DNA from: Muribaculaceae bacterium
GTDB taxonomy: Bacteria > Bacteroidota > Bacteroidia > Bacteroidales > Muribaculaceae
Reading direction: 5' to 3'
Assembly (NCBI GenBank): GCA_017505535.1
Contig: JAFVPD010000002.1
Span: forward strand, 1-64,000
Length of the DNA: 64,000 nt
Positions within the stretch are counted from its first letter, which is position 1, and every line of letters starts with the position of its first letter. The notes beneath the pieces are model-generated. The model was not told where the DNA came from. It saw only the letters and a list, made by a program, of their open reading frames with translations, and made no database searches. A program made the translations under genes and the position numbers. This document shows positions 32,056 through 39,013 of the stretch, in pieces.

Positions 32056-32083
32056 AAACAACCTCAAAAGACAACAAAAGACA

Positions 32084-32115
32084 TTTCTACATATCAAAAA
32101 CAAGTTCTACCTTTG
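32084..32115 (+). promoter_or_regulatory. Promoter upstream of a tiny open frame
   Basis: A perfect -7 box TACCTTTG (32108-32115) follows a TTTC near-match to the -33 box (32084-32087) at 20 bases. It would start transcription near 32122, between the kinase stop and the 6S-like RNA. Confidence 0.4.
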
Positions 32116-32126
32116 TACTCAGCGAC

Positions 32127-32192
32127 ATGAAGCCTGAAAAAGAATCCACGACAACAAACTCTCCTCAAGGAGAAAGCCGTCAAAGAGCGTAA
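32127..32192 (+). CDS. Possible 21-residue small open frame
   Basis: The frame reads MKPEKESTTTNSPQGESRQR then Ala, beginning about 5 bases after the predicted start site. It is hydrophilic and not recognised. The RNA also contains a small hairpin (TCTCC-TCAA-GGAGA) within the frame. It could equally be a small RNA or a chance frame. Confidence 0.15.
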   Translation: MKPEKESTTTNSPQGESRQRA

Positions 32193-32232
32193 CACAAAAG
32201 CGACAGTCCACAAAAAAAAATGATATAGTTGC

Positions 32233-32261
32233 TTGCATTCAAAAAAAATTTCATACATTTG
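32233..32261 (+). promoter_or_regulatory. Promoter of the 6S-like RNA
   Basis: TTG at 32233-32235 is followed after 18 bases by the perfect -7 box TACATTTG (32254-32261). Transcription would start around 32268, just before the first pairing segment of the rod-like RNA. Confidence 0.55.
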
Positions 32262-32267
32262 CAATTG

Positions 32268-32492
32268 ACATATCATACTAACACGAAAAAGTGTTTAACT
32301 TGACTCCTTGATAGTGAACCTAGGAAATTCATTCAGACAGGAAAGGTAAGTTAAACACCCACCGTGGTATCCGAGTCATACTGACATCGTCATGACCCTG
32401 ATATACATCGTGTGGGCTGTTGCTTATTTCCCTGTCGCGGCATTCCTAGGGCCTACTATCAGAAATAAGTTAGCGGGCTCACACTTTTTATG
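32268..32492 (+). ncRNA. ssrS: Rod-shaped RNA, probable 6S RNA
   Basis: A chain of nested inverted repeats spans ~205 bases. AAAAAGTGT (32286-32294) pairs with ACACTTTTT (32481-32489); TAACTT (32296-32301) with AAGTTA (32467-32472); GATAGT (32310-32315) with ACTATC (32455-32460); CCTAGGAA (32319-32326) with TTCCTAGG (32443-32450); GACAGG (32336-32341) with CCTGTC (32431-32436); TAAG with CTTA; CCCAC (32358-32362) with GTGGG (32412-32416); and GTCAT with ATGAC at the tip. The result is a long hairpin broken by internal loops, the hallmark of 6S RNA, which binds the housekeeping RNA polymerase. The 3' end carries T5. No protein-coding frame fits. Family assignment is from shape and size, not from a covariance search. 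Confidence 0.6.
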
Positions 32493-32555
32493 TATATGTA
32501 CTAACCCAAACAAAAAACACACCACCCCGAGCCCCGGCGGTTATACCTAAACGCC

Positions 32556-33692
32556 ATGGCAACAACAACAACAAAATACGGCAACTACACAATCGCCATT
32601 GAAGAAAGCGGGACGGTAAAAGTATCGCTCAACGGCTCGGAATGCATAAACACAAAAGCCGCTCTGCGTGACATCGCAGAAAAAGCAGGCCTCACCATTG
32701 ACGAAAAATGGAACACTCGCCAAGCCGGCAAGAAAATTGTGGAATGGATTAATCTACCTTATAGCGATATGAGTACAGAAATTTTGAAAACTATGAAGTT
32801 GATTGCCGAAGATATCATCGAGGAAAATTCTGAGAATGTCTTCACCTACAATCAGCAGCGAGCCATGATTAATCGCATTTTTCAAATAGAGAAATATGAT
32901 ATAGCTTCTATAATGTTGAGATTAACAGTAATCGACTCTCTATATTCAACCAATGCTGCTTATAGTTACTTCTCAATTGAAGAAATGGCTCACAAGATTT
33001 ACGCATTGGGGAACGAAGAGCAAGCCAAAAAGTATTTCAATTCACTGATAACACAAAACGATTCAGAAAATTTATTTAACGAAAAATACGGCATTCGTAA
33101 AAATCTTGAGGAAGGTAGCAAACAGGCATCTCTTATGTCTAAGTATGCTTATTACCAGTTGCTTCAAGACACCAAGAAATATCCGCTTGGTTTTCCCATA
33201 TATGACAGCCTTGCAATAAAAATGTACCCTATCGTGTGCAACGCATTGAATATAAAATCAAGTTCAAAAAATAAAATCACAATTCCCGCAGATAAAGACA
33301 TAGATACGCCTAATATTTGTGATTATATTAATGCATTGGACATAATACGCAAAGAGTTATTTAGACAAGACACCCACCTATTTTATAATTTGCAACAGTT
33401 TGACATTCTCGATGCATATTTATGGCGTATGGGCAAAATTGATGAAGGGAACTTCTCTCTGTTGCTCAGTAAAGATGACTACGAAAAATTTGTCACTAAT
33501 TTAGGATTAGGCCATTCCAAATATAACAATGATTTCAATGCACTTGTGCAGAAGGAAATTAAGAATAGGAGTACTAATGAAATCGTCACTGGCTTGTCTA
33601 ATAGCGAGTATATTTCAGCTCTTATTGAACATTGGAAATTGATAACAGGACTCAAAAATTCTCCTCAAACAATAAGCATATTACTAACATAA
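32556..33692 (+). CDS. Unrecognised protein with a Bacteroidales-type N-terminal module
   Basis: This 378-residue protein starts MATTTTKYGNYTIAIEESG. Its first ~65 residues form a beta-hairpin plus helix module (VKVSLNGSECINTKAALRDI, WNTRQAGKKIVEWIN) that I recall at the front of many Bacteroidales hypothetical proteins. The remainder, residues ~70-378, is helical and soluble, with no motif I recognise and no signal peptide. It is the first gene of the accessory island, ~60 bases after the 6S-like RNA, and probably starts the polycistronic set 32.5-34.7 kb. Function unknown. Confidence 0.7.
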   Translation: MATTTTKYGNYTIAIEESGTVKVSLNGSECINTKAALRDIAEKAGLTIDEKWNTRQAGKKIVEWINLPYSDMSTEILKTMKLIAEDIIEENSENVFTYNQQRAMINRIFQIEKYDIASIMLRLTVIDSLYSTNAAYSYFSIEEMAHKIYALGNEEQAKKYFNSLITQNDSENLFNEKYGIRKNLEEGSKQASLMSKYAYYQLLQDTKKYPLGFPIYDSLAIKMYPIVCNALNIKSSSKNKITIPADKDIDTPNICDYINALDIIRKELFRQDTHLFYNLQQFDILDAYLWRMGKIDEGNFSLLLSKDDYEKFVTNLGLGHSKYNNDFNALVQKEIKNRSTNEIVTGLSNSEYISALIEHWKLITGLKNSPQTISILLT

Positions 33693-33704
33693 AAAATTAA
33701 ACGT

Positions 33705-33950
33705 ATGGCATTAAAACGAACAGCTGACGGCACAGTCGATTTACGCACTAAAGAAGGTAAAGCGATTGCCGCTCGCATGGCTAAAGCCAGAAAAGCAGCA
33801 GCAAAAAAAGCAAAATCATCAGTTAAAAAAACTTCTGATGGAACAGTAGATAAACGCACCAAAGAAGGCAAAGCCATTGCCGCACGCATGGCTAAAGCTC
33901 GTGCATCAAAAAACAGTTTAAAAAGTCGCATAAAACGTTTATTCTCATAA
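33705..33950 (+). CDS. Small Lys/Ala-rich protein with an internal duplication
   Basis: This 81-residue basic protein contains two copies of a 24-residue unit, residues 6-29 and 43-66, each of the form DGTVDxRTKEGKAIAARMAK. They are joined by an Ala/Lys linker and followed by a basic tail (SRIKRLFS). The composition recalls histone-H1-like or nucleic-acid-binding proteins, but there is no identified family. It lies 12 bases after the previous gene and 11 bases before the TerB-like gene, so it is part of the same transcript. Confidence 0.65.
   Translation: MALKRTADGTVDLRTKEGKAIAARMAKARKAAAKKAKSSVKKTSDGTVDKRTKEGKAIAARMAKARASKNSLKSRIKRLFS
33720..33902 (+). repeat. Internal 72-base duplication in the small basic gene
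   Basis: Positions 33720-33791 and 33831-33902 encode nearly the same 24 residues. They differ mainly at third codon positions and at one Leu-to-Lys change, so the duplication is not recent and the protein sequence has been kept. Confidence 0.75.
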
Positions 33951-33961
33951 AAATCCGAATT

Positions 33962-34372
33962 ATGAATACAAAATTGACAAATATCGCTCAAATTATAGCA
34001 TCTGTAATTTGGGCTGATGGAGAATATGATGAAGCTGAAAAAGTTGCTACTGAAGAAATTGCCGATGCTCTTGAATATGATGTAGCACAATTCAACGAAG
34101 CCATTAGCGCTGAAATCGCAAAAATAAAAGACCTCTCAGAAGAAGAAGTCGCTGATTATATTATCAAGGCATGTGAAGGTGTGGAAGAAGAAGAAACTGA
34201 AATCGTTTTTGAAGCAGTACTTCAAATGATTATCAGTGACAATGTTCTCGCATCGGCCGAAGTGAGCACCGCTCTTGCAATTGCCGAAGCACTCGACATC
34301 GAACAAGAAACTGCAGTATTGCTTCTCGCTGACCTCATTAAGTCAGAGCCAGAACTTGAAATCGAATTCTAA
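33962..34372 (+). CDS. TerB-like helical protein
   Basis: This 136-residue acidic protein (many Glu and Asp) looks like a TerB-fold protein of the tellurite-resistance/stress family. IIASVIWADGEYDEAEK near residue 12 resembles the first TerB metal-binding repeat, and ISDNVLASAEVSTALAIAEA near residue 89 resembles the second. TerB domains are often found with membrane-linked stress and phage-defence modules, which fits this neighbourhood. No TerC, TerD or TerZ partner is seen. Assignment rests on pattern recognition, so it should be confirmed by profile search. Confidence 0.6.
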   Translation: MNTKLTNIAQIIASVIWADGEYDEAEKVATEEIADALEYDVAQFNEAISAEIAKIKDLSEEEVADYIIKACEGVEEEETEIVFEAVLQMIISDNVLASAEVSTALAIAEALDIEQETAVLLLADLIKSEPELEIEF

Positions 34373-34407
34373 TCAATCTATTTTTCAACTTTTAAATTTT
34401 AAATATT

Positions 34408-34722
34408 ATGGCAGAATTTAAATTAGATGGTCGTATGAAAGTTAAGACCTTAAAAGACACTTTCAAGAAAACATTTGGTGCATCTTTGCGCGTGTACAAA
34501 AGCGCAACATGCAAAGGTGCATTTGCCGATGACAATGCTACTCTCGCATCTATTCGTGCTGAAGGAGCAAAAGGCGGTGAAATTGTTGTGAAAGGTAACA
34601 TGCAAGTTGGCAACTTTGAAAAGAAGGTGGCCGAACTCTACGGAATTGGTGTTCAGGTAGCAACTCCTGATGATTCAAAACTCGCCGACAATAGCATCAC
34701 TCTTGCAGCGGCAGGAAAATAA
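34408..34722 (+). CDS. Conserved small protein of unknown role, possibly beta-grasp
   Basis: This 104-residue protein contains EFKLDGRMKVKTLKDTFKKT, VYKSATCKGAFADDNATLAS and NMQVGNFEKKVAELYGIGVQ. I recall similar proteins in other bacteria, such as epsilonproteobacteria, annotated as hypothetical. The pattern of short strands around one helix could be a ubiquitin-like or beta-grasp fold, but that is a guess. It is followed by a hairpin terminator, so it ends the first island transcript. Confidence 0.6.
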   Translation: MAEFKLDGRMKVKTLKDTFKKTFGASLRVYKSATCKGAFADDNATLASIRAEGAKGGEIVVKGNMQVGNFEKKVAELYGIGVQVATPDDSKLADNSITLAAAGK

Positions 34723-34733
34723 AATCTTGGCAT

Positions 34734-34769
34734 GGAGCCGTGCCTAAATTTTATTCGTGACACGGCTTC
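34734..34769 (+). terminator. Probable terminator after the first island gene group
   Basis: GGAGCCGTG pairs with CACGGCTTC across an 18-base loop, and is followed by a T-rich stretch. The stem includes one G-T pair. It lies 12 bases after the stop at 34722. Confidence 0.5.
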
Positions 34770-34777
34770 ATTGCTAT

Positions 34778-34808
34778 TTTGCTATTAAAACGGACAATAT
34801 TATCTTTA
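34778..34808 (+). promoter_or_regulatory. Promoter of the OmpA-domain gene
   Basis: TTTG at 34778-34781 is followed after exactly 19 bases by TATCTTTA (34801-34808), one base off the -7 consensus. The start site would be about 10 bases before the ATG at 34825. Confidence 0.5.
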
Positions 34809-34824
34809 ATACAACTACTGAAAT

Positions 34825-35727
34825 ATGGTAAATAAAGTAAGGGTTTATGGCAAAGCGCAAAATCGCACTGCATTAGGAATCATGCACGCCTATATGGTGA
34901 TGTATCCTCAATCTACTATTGACGATTTGAAAAAAGCTTTCCCTAATTCTTTAAATCCCGACAAAGGTACTGACGAAATATTTATTTTTGCTGAAGAAAA
35001 AGGCACTACTGCCAATTGGGACGGATATTTCAAAAGCGAAGAGGAAGTTCTTAATATGGGCGATGGCAAAAAAGTCGCAGTTGTAAAAATGTGGACTAAG
35101 CCAAGCTTTGAACGTGTAGTTGAACAAGCCAAATTATATGGCATTGAAATAGCTCAATTTGAAGCAGCCGATAAAGGTGGGAAAAAGGGTGGATTCAGAT
35201 TAGAATATCTTAATGGATGGATTCCGCCTACTCCTGTTCAAAAGAAAAGCAAAATGTGGTTGTGGATACTTCTTGCCGCATTATTAATTGGGGCTATTGT
35301 TGCGCTATTATTCATGAATAACGAGCCGAAAGTTCAAATTATCGAAAAAGAAAAAATCGTCACTATTGTTGATACTGTTTATGTTCAACAACTTGAAGAA
35401 ATCGAAAAGAACTTCAATGCAGCTAAATTTTCTCAAGGCAAAGTAGATTTGACCGACGAAGCAAAATTTGTATTGCATGATTTGGCCAAATTATTGGAAA
35501 AGAATCCAGATTTGAAACTTCGCATTGTTGGACACACTTCAGCAGAAGGTGATCCTGCATTTAATCAAAAACTTTCTGAAGGACGTGCTAAAGCTGCCGT
35601 TGATTTCCTTGTCGGAAGAGGCATTTCGGCCGACCGCCTAGTGAGCGAAGGTAAAGGTTCGTCTGAACCTCTTGATGAAAATAATCAAGAAATTAATCGT
35701 CGCACTGAATTTATTGTGATTGAATAA
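34825..35727 (+). CDS. Inner-membrane protein with cytosolic island-type domain and periplasmic OmpA domain
   Basis: This 300-residue protein has three parts. Residues ~12-112 form a domain with PQSTIDDLKKAFP and FERVVEQAKLYGIEI that I also see at the C-terminus of the island's KAP NTPase. Residues 144-164 are a single membrane segment (WLWILLAALLIGAIVALLF). Residues ~190-300 form an OmpA/MotB-type peptidoglycan-binding domain with LKLRIVGHTSAEGD, KLSEGRAKAAVDFL and EINRRTEF. There is no signal peptide, so the N-terminus should be cytosolic and the OmpA part periplasmic. It likely anchors part of the system to the cell wall. It is followed by a strong hairpin. Confidence 0.8.
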   Translation: MVNKVRVYGKAQNRTALGIMHAYMVMYPQSTIDDLKKAFPNSLNPDKGTDEIFIFAEEKGTTANWDGYFKSEEEVLNMGDGKKVAVVKMWTKPSFERVVEQAKLYGIEIAQFEAADKGGKKGGFRLEYLNGWIPPTPVQKKSKMWLWILLAALLIGAIVALLFMNNEPKVQIIEKEKIVTIVDTVYVQQLEEIEKNFNAAKFSQGKVDLTDEAKFVLHDLAKLLEKNPDLKLRIVGHTSAEGDPAFNQKLSEGRAKAAVDFLVGRGISADRLVSEGKGSSEPLDENNQEINRRTEFIVIE

Positions 35728-35746
35728 TAATAGTTTCACAAAACAA

Positions 35747-35778
35747 AGGGACTGTGCTAAAATTATAGCACAGTCCCT
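35747..35778 (+). terminator. Hairpin after the OmpA-domain gene
   Basis: AGGGACTGTGCTA and TAGCACAGTCCCT form a perfect 13-base-pair stem with a 6-base loop. It is followed by CTTAAAAAATTT rather than a clean T-run. It is placed about 20 bases after the stop codon. Confidence 0.75.
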
Positions 35779-35800
35779 CTTAAAAAATTTCTATTTCTAG

Positions 35801-35968
35801 AGCATCGAAAAGGAATTTGACACAGTATTTGGACTTTATTGCCAAGTATGTTATACTGCAAAAGATGGTCAGAGATATTACACTTCGGGCAGCTCTGATG
35901 AAATGACTCTATCAGCTTTTAATGCCTTGTGTGAGAAAAACGATTGTAAAAAAGGAGTCTGGAAATAA
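35801..35968 (+). pseudogene. 55-codon C-terminal gene remnant
   Basis: An open frame directly follows a stop codon and has no start codon. It encodes IEKEFDTVFGLYCQVCYTAK, then ends NDCKKGVWK. It has four cysteines and protein-like composition, so it looks like the surviving end of a deleted gene rather than random DNA. The family is not recognised. Confidence 0.4.
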
Positions 35969-35982
35969 TTCATTGATTAATT

Positions 35983-36228
35983 ATGAGCAAAGAATATTAT
36001 AAAAAACAGATTATTGACATTCGCGCAGCGATTGAAAAAGAAAAAGAAGCAAAAAAGCGCGATAATGAAAGTTATGCACGTCTAATAAAAGGGGCATCTT
36101 CACCATCGTCAAAAGCATCCTACCGCAAAAGTAAGATTGACAAAGCTGCATCTCACGACCGTCAAATAGAGTCGTTGAAACGTAGATTGGAAAGCGCCAA
36201 AGAATCATTAAAACGTGAAAAAAAATAA
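35983..36228 (+). CDS. Small basic coiled-coil protein
   Basis: This 81-residue protein is highly charged, with about a third Lys or Arg and heptad-like spacing (AAIEKEKEAKKRDNESYARL, RQIESLKRRLESAKESLK). A long coiled coil interrupted by a Ser-rich turn is expected. It lies 8 bases before a two-helix membrane protein, probably co-transcribed. Function unknown. Confidence 0.55.
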   Translation: MSKEYYKKQIIDIRAAIEKEKEAKKRDNESYARLIKGASSPSSKASYRKSKIDKAASHDRQIESLKRRLESAKESLKREKK

Positions 36229-36236
36229 AGGCCAAT

Positions 36237-36443
36237 ATGATTGATTTTGGGGCAATAATATTTCTCGCAGGGACCATACTTGCGGTGTGGTCCATGCTGA
36301 AAGGTGGATATAAAAGCATCAGTCACAAACTGGGGCAAATAATCTTGTGCATGCTCATGATCATTATTGGGGGCATACTCATGATAGTTGATTACTACAT
36401 AATTCAAGAGCATACATCGTTTGTCACCAACGCAATTCTTTAG
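36237..36443 (+). CDS. Small two-helix membrane protein
   Basis: This 68-residue protein has two hydrophobic segments, residues ~4-21 and ~35-53, with a short KGGYKSISHKLG loop between. It has no signal-peptide cleavage pattern and no recognised family. It lies 8 bases after the coiled-coil gene and 6 before the next, suggesting translation as a set. Confidence 0.55.
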   Translation: MIDFGAIIFLAGTILAVWSMLKGGYKSISHKLGQIILCMLMIIIGGILMIVDYYIIQEHTSFVTNAIL

Positions 36444-36449
36444 TAAATT

Positions 36450-36761
36450 ATGGCAGTTCTTTGTTATATCATAAACATCTTAGCTCCATTCACCAATGCA
36501 TTGGGGCTATTTGGATTACTGTTGGCTTGTAGTAGAAGCCAATGGAGCGTTTTGTATATCGCAATACCATTTGCAATCATTGGCCTTATTTTTGGAATAT
36601 TAGCCTACAGTAGGGACATTCCTCCCCGTTGGTTCTGGTCGCGCTCGGCAAACGAAATATTTTCATTCTCAGTAACTGCAGTGTTGGGCTACGCTATAAC
36701 ATTTGCGGCCTATCCCCTCGCTTGGTACATCGCTTCTGATTTCATCTCACTAATCAGCTAA
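36450..36761 (+). CDS. Small multi-helix membrane protein
   Basis: This 103-residue protein has about four hydrophobic segments (YIINILAPFTNALGLFGLLL, YIAIPFAIIGLIFGILAY, VTAVLGYAITFAAYPLAWYI), separated by a short basic loop (SRDIPPRWFWSRS). No family is recognised. It is the last of the three small genes before a 148-base gap that has a small hairpin (GATTGCA/TGCAATC at 36791-36811). Confidence 0.55.
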   Translation: MAVLCYIINILAPFTNALGLFGLLLACSRSQWSVLYIAIPFAIIGLIFGILAYSRDIPPRWFWSRSANEIFSFSVTAVLGYAITFAAYPLAWYIASDFISLIS

Positions 36762-36909
36762 GTGCAATTGTTCTTTTTATCACGCATTACAGATTGCATT
36801 TAATTGCAATCGCGATATATCAGGCGCATTCATACATATTCTCATCAACGATATAATTGTATCAACTCACGATAAATGCAATTAAATTGGTTTAAAATAC
36901 TCTTAAAAA

Positions 36910-38448
36910 TTGAATGGTTTTATGGGATTTTTTGACATAAAAAAGAAATTTGACGAAGTGGCGCAAAAAGCCAAAGATGATTTTGAGGAAACAAAAAAAG
37001 CATTGGCTACCACTACCTCTGACATTATAGACTCTACATCTGCAAAAATAAATGAGATTGCAGAAAGTGACACTTTCACAGCAATCAAAGGAAAAACTTC
37101 CGATATCGTTAACCAAACTTCCCAAAAAACGTCCAATCTCATCAACGAAGCAATGAGTGGGTGTATTGCTTTTACTGCTAACGTAGAGGACGCTTCAAAT
37201 AGTATTCTAAGCTCAATTAGCGATAAGGCTGGTAAATTGTGGGAGAATGAGAATCTACAACAAATAATCAAGACCATAGAAGAACAAGCGTCGGCTGTAG
37301 GTGAAAAATCCCAAGAATTCTATACATCTTTAATTGAAAGTATTCAAGAAATTTGGGAATCAGAAAAAATCGTTGAAGCCCGTAAATCAATGGAAAAATT
37401 TGCTGGAGCCATTGGCTCCACTGCCGAAGATATATGGAACAGCGAGACAATGAATAAGATTGGCGAAGGCTCTAAAACTACCCTTAAAGTCATTTCCGGA
37501 ATGAGAGCGATTGAAGATCGCAAAAATTCAATTAAAACAAGGGAAGATGCCGACAAACTAAGAGACGAAATTAACTCAACAAATAATGCAATACGCGATG
37601 ATTTAAATGAAACGTTGACTGAGTTTGGCAAATTACGTATAGAATCTTTACAAAAAACCGTAAAAGTATTCCTCAACTACTTGAGCCAATTAAAACAAAG
37701 ATCAAAAGGGAAAGAATATGAATTCCTTTCTGATATAGATTTCAAACTCCCTGAACTGAAAGAGCTTAAACAGATAGATATGAGCGTATCGGAAGCCGGT
37801 CAAGTACTTGCCATCGGAGGTGGGTTTGCGGCATTGGCTCTCATTGGCACTCCGGCATTAGTATTTAATGCCGTGACGGCTATAGGAACTGCAAGCACAG
37901 GTGCTGCCATTTCTGGATTGTCTGGTGCTGCTGCTTCAAATGCCATTTTAGCATGGTTGGGTGGTGGCGCAATTGCATCGGGAGGAGGTGGCGTAGCTGC
38001 CGGTACTATAGTTATGGGTGCAATTACATCTTTAGCCGTTGTTGGCGTTGCTGTTATTGCAATCGGTACATTATCTTCGGCTTATTATGCACGCAAATAT
38101 ACCGAAGCTACAGAATATCTCGCTGAAACTCAAAAATGGGCCGAAGAAGTTAAGGCCGGATGGATTGTTATTGGGGCTTTAAAAAAACGAGTTTTTGAAT
38201 TAATTAATTTAACTCAAGAATTAGAGACAAAGACAACTTCAGAGTTAAATAAACTTGGAGAGCTTATTCCAATTTTTGACAATACCAATATGACTCATGT
38301 GAAACAATTTCAACAATGCGCCATTTTAGTTAAATCCATGAGTGAAATATCACAGATATCTTTGTTGGATGAATGTGGGAACATTGATGAAAATTCAAGT
38401 TTAGAAATAGAAACGAAAACAAAAAAACTACTAAATCACAATTTATAA
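36910..38448 (+). CDS. Long helical protein with glycine-rich membrane-insertion hairpin
   Basis: This 512-residue protein has no signal peptide. Residues ~1-290 are amphipathic helices with coiled-coil character (FDIKKKFDEVAQKAKDDFEE). Residues ~297-392 are a long Gly/Ala-rich hydrophobic stretch (AIGGGFAALALIGTPALVF, GGGAIASGGGGVAAGTIVMG, VVGVAVIAIGTLSSA) that resembles the membrane-inserting hairpin of alpha-helical pore-forming proteins or other glycine-zipper proteins. The rest, ~395-512, is helical and soluble. A second in-frame ATG at 36922 is possible. A pore-forming or membrane-remodelling effector is a reasonable hypothesis. It is followed after 7 bases by the coiled-coil duplicate genes. 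Confidence 0.6.
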   Translation: MNGFMGFFDIKKKFDEVAQKAKDDFEETKKALATTTSDIIDSTSAKINEIAESDTFTAIKGKTSDIVNQTSQKTSNLINEAMSGCIAFTANVEDASNSILSSISDKAGKLWENENLQQIIKTIEEQASAVGEKSQEFYTSLIESIQEIWESEKIVEARKSMEKFAGAIGSTAEDIWNSETMNKIGEGSKTTLKVISGMRAIEDRKNSIKTREDADKLRDEINSTNNAIRDDLNETLTEFGKLRIESLQKTVKVFLNYLSQLKQRSKGKEYEFLSDIDFKLPELKELKQIDMSVSEAGQVLAIGGGFAALALIGTPALVFNAVTAIGTASTGAAISGLSGAAASNAILAWLGGGAIASGGGGVAAGTIVMGAITSLAVVGVAVIAIGTLSSAYYARKYTEATEYLAETQKWAEEVKAGWIVIGALKKRVFELINLTQELETKTTSELNKLGELIPIFDNTNMTHVKQFQQCAILVKSMSEISQISLLDECGNIDENSSLEIETKTKKLLNHNL

Positions 38449-38455
38449 ATAGATT

Positions 38456-38755
38456 ATGCGAAAATTTTTAGACTCCGTCAAAAAAGGCGTTGAATTCGTT
38501 CAAGAGAGCAAAGACCTAATAGAGGAAGCTGCAGAGACTTTAGCTACATTAAAGGAAGAACTCGATGAGGCTAAAGATTCAATCATGGCTATCAAAGACA
38601 TGGCCACTTCCATGTTCAATAATGACGATGATACCAAAACGGAACAAAACAAAGAGCAAAATGACGTACCATTAATTGCGCCAAAACAAAAAGGCAATGG
38701 CACAACTGAACCAACCCAAAACAAACTTGAAAAGCTTCCAAATAACAATTCATAA
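38456..38755 (+). CDS. Short coiled-coil protein, paralogue of the next gene
   Basis: This 99-residue acidic protein consists of an amphipathic segment (SVKKGVEFVQESKDLIEEAA, LATLKEELDEAKDSIMAIKD) and a polar, disordered tail. Its sequence is almost identical to the N-terminal part of the following protein. It has no recognised family. Its start lies 7 bases after the preceding stop and its end 2 bases before the next start, so it is part of one transcript. Confidence 0.6.
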   Translation: MRKFLDSVKKGVEFVQESKDLIEEAAETLATLKEELDEAKDSIMAIKDMATSMFNNDDDTKTEQNKEQNDVPLIAPKQKGNGTTEPTQNKLEKLPNNNS

Positions 38756-39013
38756 ATATGAATCTAAAAAAGCTATTAAAATCCGCTAAAAAAGGCGTTG
38801 AATTCGTTCAAGAGAGCAAAGAACTAATAGAGGAAGCTGCAGAGACTTTAGCTACATTAAAGGAAGAACTCGATGAGGCCAAAGATTCTATCATGGCTAT
38901 CAAAGACATGGCCACTTCCATGTTCAATAATGACGATGATACCAAAACGGAACAAAACAAAGAGCAAAATGACGTGCCATTAATTGCGCCAAAACAAAAA
39001 GGCAATGGCACAA
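38480..39013 (+). repeat. 226-bp direct duplication spanning two adjacent genes
   Basis: Positions 38480-38705 and 38788-39013 align without gaps and differ at only a handful of bases, which is about 98% identity. The copies lie inside consecutive genes, so the first gene looks like a recent partial duplicate of the second. Confidence 0.85.

Noticed and set aside
32268..32492. RNase P RNA, tmRNA or a riboswitch instead of 6S RNA
   Set aside because: No conserved RNase P core, tRNA-like ends or known aptamer core is seen, and the long interrupted rod fits 6S best.
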